DNA of 64,000 nt from Acidobacteriota bacterium (GCA_003165465.1 PLUM01000037.1:19809-83808); one strand, 5' to 3'. Shown: positions 39,206-47,936, numbered from the stretch's first letter. Notes: a model not told the origin generated them from the letters alone. Numbers and translations are program-made.

Positions 39206-40102
39206 ATGGAAGTTGAGGAAGTAAAAGAGGTAAAGGAAGTGAAGGATAAAACTATCTCCCGCCATTTGCGCGCGGGCGATTTTCCCGTTCCTCTACTTCC
39301 TCAATTTCCTTTACTTCCTTCACTTCCCAAGTTTTCCACCCTCGTCATTCTGGCAGTCGCGCTGGTGTTCGCGCCGATTGCATTCGCGCAGAAGAAGCCC
39401 GTTGCGTCCTCCGCTGCGGCTCAGGCGCTATCGCACGATCTTTCCGGCGTTTGGATGCAATATCCGGACGGCCCCGCGCCGGGAGTTCCCGGGATGAATG
39501 CCATCGACCAAAGATTTCGTCCACCGTTTACGCCGTGGGGGAAAGCGCGGTTCGATGCCGCGAGGCCCATGCAGGGGCCCACGGCCGTTGCGGGTGAGGA
39601 GAATGCTCCTACGTTGCACTGTGACCCGGACGGCCCTCCGCGAGTTCTCAATCTTCCCAACCCATTCGAGATCATTCAGATTCCTGGCCGTGTGCTGATG
39701 TTCTTTGAGCTGGGACATGTTTGGCGCACGATCTGGACCGACGGGCGAGCGCTTCCCAAGGATCCCGATCCCTCCTGGTTGGGATACTCGGTGGGGAAAT
39801 GGGATGGCGACACGTTTGTTGTCGACACGATTGGTTTTAACGACAGGCTCTGGGTCGATGTCTATGGCAACCCGCGCAGCGACCGGATGCACCTGACGGA
39901 ACGCTACCGGCGTCTGAATCATGACACGTTGGAAATGCAAATCACCATGGACGACCCCAAGGCATACACAAAAGCTTGGGTGAATCCCCCCAAGCTCCAC
40001 AAGCTGGAGTCGGGCTGGGAAATTGCGGAATGGTTCTGCGTCATCGAAGATGAGAACGCGTATAGCGATGAAATCAGAAAACCCGCCGGCGGAATGAGGT
40101 AA
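39206..40102 (+). CDS. Secreted protein of unknown family, paralog P3
   Basis: Same family blocks as P1/P2; signal-peptide-like FSTLVILAVALVFAPIAFAQ. Confidence 0.8.
   Translation: MEVEEVKEVKEVKDKTISRHLRAGDFPVPLLPQFPLLPSLPKFSTLVILAVALVFAPIAFAQKKPVASSAAAQALSHDLSGVWMQYPDGPAPGVPGMNAIDQRFRPPFTPWGKARFDAARPMQGPTAVAGEENAPTLHCDPDGPPRVLNLPNPFEIIQIPGRVLMFFELGHVWRTIWTDGRALPKDPDPSWLGYSVGKWDGDTFVVDTIGFNDRLWVDVYGNPRSDRMHLTERYRRLNHDTLEMQITMDDPKAYTKAWVNPPKLHKLESGWEIAEWFCVIEDENAYSDEIRKPAGGMR
39209..39330 (+). repeat. Hairpin element copy E3
   Basis: GAAGTAAAAGAGGTAAAGGAAGTGAAGGATAAAAC-34 nt-GTTCCTCTACTTCCTCAATTTCCTTTACTTCCTTCACTTCC. Confidence 0.9.
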
Positions 40103-40238
40103 AGGAGGTTGAGGAAGTAAAGGAAGTTCAGGAAGTGGAGGAACGGAAACGTCGTGCGTGTGCAATATGGATGCACGCGGTTTGTTCCTTTCTTTCACCT
40201 CCTTTACCTCCTCCACTTCCTGAACTTCCTTTCTCCGG
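40096..40238 (+). repeat. Hairpin element copy E4
   Basis: AAAGGAAGTTCAGGAAGTGGAGGA ... TCCTCCACTTCCTGAACTTCCTTT, perfect 24-nt inverted match; contains the P3 stop codon. Confidence 0.9.
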
Positions 40239-40249
40239 AGCCCAAACCA

Positions 40250-41164
40250 ATGATCATCGAAAACCTGGATCAGGTCACGCAAGCGGTGCTGGACGAAACC
40301 AAACGCACGCCGGACGCGCGCACGAGGGAGATTATTCAGTGCCTCGTGCGGCATCTCCATGGCTTTGTACGGGAAATTCAGATGACGGAAAAAGAATTCG
40401 ACCAGGCCATCGGCTACGTCGCCGCGCTCGGACAACTCACTACGGAAAGCCACAATGAAGTGAGGCTAATGTGCGGATCGCTGGGAGTCTCGACACTCGT
40501 GTGCCTCATGAACAATGGCTCCAACGCGGCCACGGAAACGTCCGCAAATCTTCTCGGGCCGTTTTGGAGAACGGATTCACCGCGAACCGAGAACGGCGGC
40601 TCGCTCTTGCGCTCCGCGACACCCGGGCCGGCGCTGTTCTTCAAGGGCTGGGTGCGCGACCAGCAAGGGAAACCCGTTGCCGGCGCCGAGGTCGATGTCT
40701 GGCACGCGTCGCCCGTGGGCCTGTACGAGAGTCAGGATCCCGAGCAGGCGGAGATGAACCTGCGCGGAAAATTCACGACCGGCGCGAACGGAGAATTCAG
40801 TTTCCGCAGCATCAAGCCCTCAGGCTATCCCATACCGTTGAACGGCCCGGTGGGCGCTCTGCTGAATGCGCAGAAGCGGCACAACATGCGCCCGGCGCAC
40901 GTGCATTTTCTGGTCTACAAGCCCGGCTACAAGACGGTCACGTCGCAAGTCTATTCGCCCGACGATCCTCATCTCGAGACCGACGCGCAATTCGGCGTGA
41001 CGCGCGCCCTCATCGCACGCTACGTCGTCCATGAAAACGAACCCGCTCCCGCGCCCGATGTGAAAGGCGCGTGGTATTCGTTTGAACATACGTTTGTCCT
41101 TCAGCCGGGCGATAGTTATTTGCCGAAGCCGCCCATCTCAAAGAAAGCCACGGCGCGCGGCTAG
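40250..41164 (+). CDS. Intradiol ring-cleavage dioxygenase (hydroxyquinol/catechol 1,2-dioxygenase-like)
   Basis: N-terminal catechol-dioxygenase-type domain; GPFWRTDSP; AEVDVWHASPVGLYE; PSGYPIPLNGPVG; RPAHVHFLVYKPGY (Tyr/Tyr/His/His iron-ligand pattern). Confidence 0.92.
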   Translation: MIIENLDQVTQAVLDETKRTPDARTREIIQCLVRHLHGFVREIQMTEKEFDQAIGYVAALGQLTTESHNEVRLMCGSLGVSTLVCLMNNGSNAATETSANLLGPFWRTDSPRTENGGSLLRSATPGPALFFKGWVRDQQGKPVAGAEVDVWHASPVGLYESQDPEQAEMNLRGKFTTGANGEFSFRSIKPSGYPIPLNGPVGALLNAQKRHNMRPAHVHFLVYKPGYKTVTSQVYSPDDPHLETDAQFGVTRALIARYVVHENEPAPAPDVKGAWYSFEHTFVLQPGDSYLPKPPISKKATARG

Positions 41165-41189
41165 GACGATTCACCGAAAACATAAATGC

Positions 41190-41326
41190 GATTCTCGAAC
41201 GCGGCAGAAAGCCCCCGGGTCTGAAGACCCGGGCTACAACAACTCGCGAATTCTGTAGCCCGCCTCTCTTGCCCTGAGAGAACGCGAAGGGGCAGAGACG
41301 GGGCTTTCCGCCAGGCTATGCAACAC
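41190..41326. repeat. Composite repeat family B, copy B4
   Basis: GATTCTCGAACGCGGCAGAAAGCCCCCGGGTCTGAAGACCCGGGCTACAACAACTCGCGAATTCTGTAGCCCGCCTCTCTTGCCCTGAGAGAACGCGAAGGGGCAGAGACGGGGCTTTCCGCCAGGCTATGCAACACG. Confidence 0.9.
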
Positions 41327-41530
41327 GTTCAAAATAAAATTTTCCGCAATGACAACACGTCGCAAGCCGAATCTTTACACTGGAATTGATTCGTGATTGA
41401 ATCCGTAGGGCAAATATCGCGATTTGTTAACCGGACAGTATGGATTTATAGGAATTGAGCCATAATCGGCATGTTGAGCAAGAGACCTGCCGGGGCGTGA
41501 ATCGTGGAATCAAATTTACGGAGAGTGTTC

Positions 41531-42499
41531 ATGAAGACAGTGGTTTTTGTGTTGGCGTTTACCCTGCTGATGGTTCCGGCGTTTCGAGCACAGTCTCCCG
41601 ATCCACGATGGGCGAAGGGCATGGACCTTTCCTGGGCGTTTCCCGATCCCTCTCCCGATTTTCCGCCTGAGGACAAGAACGCGGTCAAACACGTCCCGGG
41701 CAGCTCGAAATCCTACACGCAGGGGCAGATCGACGATATTTACAATCCGCCGGACTGGTTTCCCGAAGAGCACATGCCGTATCCCAAGGTGGTCGCTCGC
41801 GGCGAAGGCACGGCAACGCCGGGCTGCGCCGCTTGCCACCTTGCATCGGGGAGCGGACATCCGGAATCGGCCAATCTCACAGGGCTGACCGCCGATTATC
41901 TTTTGACGCAAATGCACGATTTTCAGCAGGGGCGGCGGACGGACCCGCGCCACCGCATGAGCGAAATCGCCAAGGGCATGACGGAGGATGAGTCGAAAGA
42001 AGCGAGCGCTTATTTTGCGAGCCTCAAGCCGCTCCATTGGATTCGCGTCGTCGAGACCGACATGGTGCCGGAAACGTATCTGAACGAGGGGCGCCGGCGT
42101 TACATTCGTCCGGGCGGCCACATGGAGCCCATCGGTTCGCGGATTATCGAAGTGCCTGAGGATCCGGCGCGCATCACGGCGCGAGATCCGCACATCGGAT
42201 TTGTCGCGTACGTGCCGAAGGGCAGCCTGGCGCGGGGCGAGGAACTGGCCAAAACAGGCGGCGCGGGAAAGACGACTGCGTGCGTCGCCTGCCACGGCCC
42301 GGCGCTCATGGGCATCGGACCGATCCCGAGAATCGCGGGGCATTCGCCGAACTACATTACTAGGCAACTCGCCGGGTTTCAGGTCGGCGCGCGTAACAGC
42401 GACATGGATCAACTGATGAAGGGCGTTGTCGCAAACCTGACCCAGGACGATATCGTCGCGCTCGCCGCCTACGTAGGTTCGGTCGGCCCCGAAAAATAA
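41531..42499 (+). CDS. Exported diheme c-type cytochrome (Cyt1)
   Basis: Signal peptide MKTVVFVLAFTLLMVPAFRAQ; heme motifs CAACH and CVACH. Confidence 0.9.
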   Translation: MKTVVFVLAFTLLMVPAFRAQSPDPRWAKGMDLSWAFPDPSPDFPPEDKNAVKHVPGSSKSYTQGQIDDIYNPPDWFPEEHMPYPKVVARGEGTATPGCAACHLASGSGHPESANLTGLTADYLLTQMHDFQQGRRTDPRHRMSEIAKGMTEDESKEASAYFASLKPLHWIRVVETDMVPETYLNEGRRRYIRPGGHMEPIGSRIIEVPEDPARITARDPHIGFVAYVPKGSLARGEELAKTGGAGKTTACVACHGPALMGIGPIPRIAGHSPNYITRQLAGFQVGARNSDMDQLMKGVVANLTQDDIVALAAYVGSVGPEK

Positions 42500-42591
42500 C
42501 GGTTCGCCCGGAATAATGTTTCTGGTTTGTTTTTAGTGGCGCTGGCTTCAGCCTGCGCAGTGTGCGTGTTCGCAACTGAACAAGTTGCGGA

Positions 42592-42656
42592 ATAAGTCTC
42601 TAATACGGAGACGCGCTGGTTGGCCATAGGGGCACGGCACTGCCGTGCCCCTACAA
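42592..42656. repeat. Dispersed hairpin family D, copy D2
   Basis: TCTCTAATACGGAGACGCGCTGGTTGGCCATAGGGGCACGGCACTGCCGTGCCCCTA. Confidence 0.8.
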
Positions 42657-42823
42657 TTGCGACATATCCACACTGACATTTCTAGCCTTCAGGGGTTAAA
42701 ACCCCTGAACAAAAGAAAACGTTTATGTCGCGGCTGAAGCCGCTACCCACAAACATTGCGGACTTTTTCCGCAAGCTGTGAAGCCCGTGCCACACCATTC
42801 CTTGCATCAACTTTTCGTTCCAG

Positions 42824-43879
42824 TTATTTGGCGGTCTTCCCATCGCTCGTCCCCGCCGCAGTGCTTGCCGATGTCTCGGCGGCTGCCCCGGTTGAGGAGC
42901 CTTCTTCGGTGCCCGGCGGGAGTGAGGCTACGTAGGCCGCGACGGCCACCATGTCGTCCTGGGTCATTTGCGCGACGACGCCTTTCATGAGCGCGCCCAT
43001 GCTGCCGTGGCGCGAGCCATCCTTGAAGTAGTAGAGCTGGCGGAAAAGATACATCGGAGAATGCCCGGCAATGGCGGGCACTTCGCCGAGGCCGTTGAGC
43101 GACGGGCCGTGGCAGATCGCGCACTGAATCGTTTTGCCGTTGCCGCCGGTGGTGACGAATGCCTTGCCCTTGGCGAGGCTGCCCTTCGGAACGTAGGCTA
43201 CGAATCCGGAGTGCGGATCGCGGCTTTCCGCCCGGGCAACGTCCTGCGGCAATTCGATGATGCGGCTGCCGACCGGCTCGTCTCCGGCTCCCGGCAGCGG
43301 CATGCGCATCAGGTGCATGTTGATAAACGTTTTCGGCACGCGATCGATTTCCACAACCGGCTGCCACACGCTCGGTTTCAGCGCAGCAAACCATTCGGCA
43401 GCTTGCCGAGCGTCTTCGTCCGAAAGATTCCTGCTCATGTCGTTCATGGCCTCGCCCATTCGGTTTCCGGCCTTGAAATCGGCGAGTTGGCGCACGATGT
43501 ACGCGGCCGAAAGCCCCGCAAGATTGGCGGATTCCGGGTGGCCGAGTCCGGATGCGAGATGGCAGGAGGCGCATCCGAGAACACCACCGGCGGCGCCGCT
43601 TGAAACCACTTTCGGCATGGCAGTGTGTTCGTCGGGAAACCAGTCCGGCGGATTTGCGAGATCGTCAATCTGATCCTGGGTGTAGGCCTTCGCGCTGCCC
43701 GGCACGTGTTGCGGACCGTTTCGTTCATCGATCACAGGTTGAACCTTACCGCGGATGGGGAATGCCCAGGGAATGTCCGGCAGTTTCCATTGCTCGGAGG
43801 ATTGAGCGCCGATAAAAATTACGGGAAGAAAAGCGAGCGCCAATACAAAAATAAAAATCCGTGCAAAATGCCGCCGCAT
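42824..43879 (-). CDS. Exported diheme c-type cytochrome (Cyt2), paralog of Cyt1
   Basis: CASCH and CAICH; shares VPGSAKAYTQDQIDDLANPPDWFPDEH and CHLASGLGHPESANLAGL with Cyt1; alternative upstream start at 43927 (MTIEKRKHTARN). Confidence 0.9.
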   Translation of the reverse strand: MRRHFARIFIFVLALAFLPVIFIGAQSSEQWKLPDIPWAFPIRGKVQPVIDERNGPQHVPGSAKAYTQDQIDDLANPPDWFPDEHTAMPKVVSSGAAGGVLGCASCHLASGLGHPESANLAGLSAAYIVRQLADFKAGNRMGEAMNDMSRNLSDEDARQAAEWFAALKPSVWQPVVEIDRVPKTFINMHLMRMPLPGAGDEPVGSRIIELPQDVARAESRDPHSGFVAYVPKGSLAKGKAFVTTGGNGKTIQCAICHGPSLNGLGEVPAIAGHSPMYLFRQLYYFKDGSRHGSMGALMKGVVAQMTQDDMVAVAAYVASLPPGTEEGSSTGAAAETSASTAAGTSDGKTAK

Positions 43880-43942
43880 GTTTTCTTTTGTGTTGCGTGC
43901 GGTGTGTTTCCGTTTTTCAATCGTCATCAGCTTTTGGTCTCC

Positions 43943-44071
43943 GAGGAAAGGAAGTTCAGGAAATTAAAGAAGTAGAGGAAGTGAAGAAAAGGAAAAATCT
44001 TCCTCGAGCGACTGAGCACGCTCGGTTTTATCCTTCACTTCCTTTACCTCCTTCACTTCCTCAATTTCCAT
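43943..44071 (-). repeat. Hairpin element copy E5 (minus orientation, upstream of Cyt2)
   Basis: Minus strand ATGGAAATTGAGGAAGTGAAGGAGGTAAAGGAAGTGAAGGATAAAAC-34 nt-TTTTCTTCACTTCCTCTACTTCTTTAATTTCCTGAACTTCC. Confidence 0.9.
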
Positions 44072-44082
44072 TACGTCCTTCT

Positions 44083-44871
44083 TTATTTTTTTGGAGCCGT
44101 CGAGCCGCCGCCCGATGGTTTTCTGACATCCTTGTCGTACGTCTGAATTTCGCTGGTCGCGCAAAACCATTCCGCAATCTCCCACTTCGGTTCGAGCTTG
44201 TGGAGTTTGGGAGGGCTGACCCAGGGCTTTGTGTACGACTTGGGATCGTCGATGATGATTTGCTGTTCCAGCGTGTCGTGATTCAAGCGCCGGTAGCGCT
44301 CGGTCAGATGCGTTTCCTCGCTGCGCGGATTTCCCGAAAGATCGGCCCACACTTTATCGTTGAACCCAACCGTATCGACGACGAATGTGTCGCCTTCCCA
44401 GTGGCCCACCGACGTGCCGAGCCAGCTTGGATCGGCATCCTTGGGCAGCGGACGCCCGTCGGTCCAGATGGTGCGCCAGATGTGATACTCCTCGAAAAAC
44501 ATGAACATCCGGCCCGGAATCTGAACGATCTCCCACGGATTGGGAAGAATCAGAAGCTGCGGAGGGCCGCTCGGCTCGCAGTGCAGCGCGGCGCTGTCTT
44601 CCTGTCCTCCCACGGCGCGCGGGCCCATCAGCGGCTTTGCGGAATTGAATCGTTCCTCTCCCCAAGGCGTCAGCGGAGGGCGGGTGCGATCGTCCACGCC
44701 ATTCATTCGCGCGAAGGTCGGCGCGGTGCCGTCATCGTATTGCATCCACACGCCGGAGAGATCGTGCGAAAGCGGCTGGTTTCCCGCGGGCGGATTGGAT
44801 TGCGCAAATACGCAAGGCGAGAAAGCCAGGGCAGCCAGGAGGATCCCGAAAGAACCGAACTGATGACGCAT
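44083..44871 (-). CDS. Secreted protein of unknown family, paralog P4
   Basis: Clean signal peptide MRHQFGSFGILLAALAFSPCVFAQ with GGAG ribosome-binding site; all family blocks present. Confidence 0.88.
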   Translation of the reverse strand: MRHQFGSFGILLAALAFSPCVFAQSNPPAGNQPLSHDLSGVWMQYDDGTAPTFARMNGVDDRTRPPLTPWGEERFNSAKPLMGPRAVGGQEDSAALHCEPSGPPQLLILPNPWEIVQIPGRMFMFFEEYHIWRTIWTDGRPLPKDADPSWLGTSVGHWEGDTFVVDTVGFNDKVWADLSGNPRSEETHLTERYRRLNHDTLEQQIIIDDPKSYTKPWVSPPKLHKLEPKWEIAEWFCATSEIQTYDKDVRKPSGGGSTAPKK

Positions 44872-44877
44872 CTTTAA

Positions 44878-44916
44878 CTCCTCGAACCAACTCCTCGAAC
44901 CAACTCGTCGAATCGA
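44878..44916. repeat. Three 13-bp tandem repeats overlapping the P4 ribosome-binding site
   Basis: CTCCTCGAACCAA CTCCTCGAACCAA CTCGTCGAATCGA (plus strand). Confidence 0.85.
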
Positions 44917-45041
44917 TTGCCAAATCCCAACGGAAGATTTCGCCGTGGATTCGGAAAATCCTTCATGCAATTTGCGCGCAACAACAAAACTTTTCCCAGG
45001 ATCGCGCCACTCACGGGCGCGATCCCTGAGCCATTTCTCAT

Positions 45042-45134
45042 GGGTGTTTGGTAGCGCCGGCGTCTCGCCGGCAGTTTTTGAACTCGATTCGCAGCGCAAA
45101 ACCGCCGGCGAGACGCCGGCGCTACCAAACACCC
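45042..45134. repeat. Perfect 31-bp inverted repeat with 31-nt loop
   Basis: GGGTGTTTGGTAGCGCCGGCGTCTCGCCGGC ... GCCGGCGAGACGCCGGCGCTACCAAACACCC. Confidence 0.95.
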
Positions 45135-45196
45135 GCCACCCAATCGGATATGTGCGATGTCCGAATTTAATGTGCTTCCGCCGTGAGAAATTCAGA

Positions 45197-45583
45197 CTAA
45201 AACGCTTTTTGGGTGGTCAATTCCTTGCCGTCAGGGAACACGACCTTTTGCAGAAAGGTGACCTTCGCGCCAACCTTGTTCGCATTGACGAACAGTGTGA
45301 CCTGGTCTCCGGGTTTCAGGGTTTCCTTGCTCCAGCCAACGCGGTTCAGCATGGCGGGATTGGTGGTTTCGGCGACCCAGTGTTCCACGTTGCCCTTGTC
45401 GTCGGTCACGTCGTAATAGACCTGCGTGTGAGGATTGCTGTACTCGAATTTCGTTACGGTCGCTTTCTGCGCGACGGTCTTCGACATGTCGTACGCCGAA
45501 TTTCCATGATGAGCGAACATGGGGGCGGAGATCATGAGCAAACCGAAAAACACGGCGAAGAGAATCGCGACCCTGGCCTTCAT
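45197..45583 (-). CDS. DUF6152-like small exported protein
   Basis: MKARVAILFAVFFGLLMISAPMFAHHGNSAYDMSKTVAQKATVTKFEYSNPHTQVYYDVTDDKGNVEHWVAETTNPAMLNRVGWSKETLKPGDQVTL. Confidence 0.85.
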   Translation of the reverse strand: MKARVAILFAVFFGLLMISAPMFAHHGNSAYDMSKTVAQKATVTKFEYSNPHTQVYYDVTDDKGNVEHWVAETTNPAMLNRVGWSKETLKPGDQVTLFVNANKVGAKVTFLQKVVFPDGKELTTQKAF

Positions 45584-45778
45584 GCGACACCTCATAGGCG
45601 AAAATACCGGACTTTCCCGAAACCCAGTCCCGGCTCTTCTTCCATGGCTTGTTGGCGGAATTTTGCCTTGCTTCAGGTAAACACACGTGGCCATTTAGTG
45701 TCAAATAATTTCGAATGATTTGGCGCGAACCTGCTGGTGAAACATCGGAGAACACGGGAAATGTTTGTCCCGCCCTTA

Positions 45779-45857
45779 GTAGCACAGGCTTCAGCCTGTG
45801 TGGTTTTCGTTTGCTCCACGCAAGGTCAAAAGAACACAAGCTGAAGCCTGTGCCACT
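45779..45857. repeat. Dispersed repeat family A, copy A4
   Basis: GTAGCACAGGCTTCAGCCTGTGTGGTTTTCGTTTGCTCCACGCAAGGTCAAAAGAACACAAGCTGAAGCCTGTGCCAC. Confidence 0.9.
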
Positions 45858-45968
45858 GCCGCATTTCCCTCCGGCGGCGGATCGATAGTTATCAGGCCGT
45901 TTATGAGATAACCTCACGTAATGTTGGTCAAGCGGATTGGATGCGCCGCGCGGTTATGTTAACGTCTT

Positions 45969-46592
45969 TTGCTTATGCTGCATCGCATTGGAGTGTTGCT
46001 CTCGGGGCGCGGCTCGAATTTCGAGGCGCTGGCCGATAGCATTGCGGCCGGGCGAATCCCCGGCGCGGAAATTGCCCTCGTTATCGGCAACCGTGAAGGC
46101 GCGCCTGGCCTGGCGCGCGCGGCGGCGCGGGGCATCGCGGCAAAAGCGATCCCCTCGAAGGGTTTGGCACGCGAAGAATACGACCGGGTGGTGGTGGACG
46201 AGTTGCGGAAGGCGGGCGTTGAGCTGGTGTGCCTCGCGGGATTCATGCGGCTCTTGTCGCCTTATTTTGTGGCCGCGTATCCGCAGCGCATCCTGAACGT
46301 TCACCCGTCGCTCCTGCCGTCGTTTCCCGGCCTCGAAGCGCAGCGGCAGGCGCTCGAATACGGCGTGAAATTCAGCGGCTGCACGGTGCATCTGGTGGAC
46401 GAAAATCTGGACGCGGGGCCGATCCTCGCGCAGGCCATCGTGCCTGTGCGCGATGGCGACACGGACGAAACGCTTTCGGCGCGCATTCTGGTCGAGGAGC
46501 ACCGCATTTACACGGAAGCCGTGCGGTTGATTCTTTCCGGCGAGTATCGCATCGAGGGCCGCCGCGTGATTGCGACTGGAAAAACTTCATGA
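45969..46592 (+). CDS. purN: Phosphoribosylglycinamide formyltransferase
   Basis: [65 protein letters not shown]. Confidence 0.95.
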   Translation: MLMLHRIGVLLSGRGSNFEALADSIAAGRIPGAEIALVIGNREGAPGLARAAARGIAAKAIPSKGLAREEYDRVVVDELRKAGVELVCLAGFMRLLSPYFVAAYPQRILNVHPSLLPSFPGLEAQRQALEYGVKFSGCTVHLVDENLDAGPILAQAIVPVRDGDTDETLSARILVEEHRIYTEAVRLILSGEYRIEGRRVIATGKTS

Positions 46593-47911
46593 CCACGAAA
46601 GATTCCTTCAAGCCCGCATTCAAGCCCGTCGACGAGCAGATCGCGTACCTGCGCAAGGGCGCGGCGGAAATTATTCGCGAGGAGGATTTGCGCGCGAAGC
46701 TGGAAGCCTCGTTCAAGTCCGGCACGCCGCTGCGCGTGAAGCTGGGCGTGGACCCGACGGCTCCCGACCTGCACCTCGGCCACACGGTCGTCTTGCGCAA
46801 GCTGAAACATTTTCAGGATTTGGGCCACACCGCGATTTTCCTGATCGGCGATTTCACGGCCATGGTGGGCGATCCCACAGGGCAGTCCGAGACGCGCCCG
46901 CCGCTGACGCGCGAGCAGGTGGACGCAAACGCGAAGACATATCTCGAACAGGTGTACAAAATCCTGCACCGGGAAAATACCGAAGTCCGCTACAACAGCG
47001 AGTGGCTCGGTAAACTATCGGGACACGATATGATTCACTTGTGCGCGCACTATCGCCTGGCGCGCATGCTGGAGCGCGAGGATTTCCGCTCGCGCCTGGC
47101 GGGCAACCTGCCCATTTCCATTCACGAACTCCTCTACCCGCTGCTGCAGGCGTACGATTCGGTCGCGCTTAAGGCTGACGTCGAGCTGGGCGCCACCGAG
47201 CAAAAATTCAATCTGCTCGTGGGCCGCGACATTCAGCGCGAGTACGGCCAGCCATCGCAGGTGGCGCTGACCATGCCGATCCTCGTCGGCCTCGACGGCC
47301 AGCGCAAGATGTCCAAATCGCTGGGCAACTATGTGGGCATTTCGGAAGCGCCCTCGGACATGTTCGGCAAGCTGATGTCTCTTTCCGACGCCATGATGTG
47401 GCCGTACTTCGACCTCGTGACCGATCACACGCCGGAGGAAATCGCCTGGCTCGCGGACGAGGTGAAAGCGGGAGTCAAGCATCCGATGGACGTGAAGATG
47501 ACGCTGGCCAGGGAGATCATTGCCGGATTCCACGGTGATGCCGCGGCGGAAAAAGCCGCCGCCGAGTTTCAGCGCGTCTTCCGCGACCGCGAAGCGCCGG
47601 ACGAAGTACAGGAAATGAAGCTTATTTACGGTGGTGGCGGAAGTGTTTCTCGGTCTCGGAAGGATGGCAATATCATGCACCAAGATCTCTTCAGCGTCTC
47701 ATCGACGGGCATTGAAAAATGGACCCGGTTCTTGCACGCGCTAGAGCAAGTATCTTCCGCGTCCGAGGCTGAAAGAATCATCAAGGGACGCGGTTTTGAA
47801 GTTGATGGGGAAACTATCAGCGACCCCTCAGCAAAAATAGATTTGAACCAACGTGGCACTCACATGTTAAAGATTGGAAAAAAGAAATTCTTGCGCATAG
47901 TGGTGGAATGA
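46589..47911 (+). CDS. tyrS: Tyrosine--tRNA ligase
   Basis: [43 protein letters not shown] (KMSKS); ATGA overlap with purN. Confidence 0.95.
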   Translation: MTTKDSFKPAFKPVDEQIAYLRKGAAEIIREEDLRAKLEASFKSGTPLRVKLGVDPTAPDLHLGHTVVLRKLKHFQDLGHTAIFLIGDFTAMVGDPTGQSETRPPLTREQVDANAKTYLEQVYKILHRENTEVRYNSEWLGKLSGHDMIHLCAHYRLARMLEREDFRSRLAGNLPISIHELLYPLLQAYDSVALKADVELGATEQKFNLLVGRDIQREYGQPSQVALTMPILVGLDGQRKMSKSLGNYVGISEAPSDMFGKLMSLSDAMMWPYFDLVTDHTPEEIAWLADEVKAGVKHPMDVKMTLAREIIAGFHGDAAAEKAAAEFQRVFRDREAPDEVQEMKLIYGGGGSVSRSRKDGNIMHQDLFSVSSTGIEKWTRFLHALEQVSSASEAERIIKGRGFEVDGETISDPSAKIDLNQRGTHMLKIGKKKFLRIVVE

Positions 47912-47936
47912 ACGAATAGTTTTGTCTGGATGCAAT

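Noticed and set aside
37352-44071. CRISPR-like array from the 9-nt repeats
   Set aside because: Units are degenerate and contiguous with no spacers, and no cas genes are nearby; structure is tandem unit plus inverted arm.
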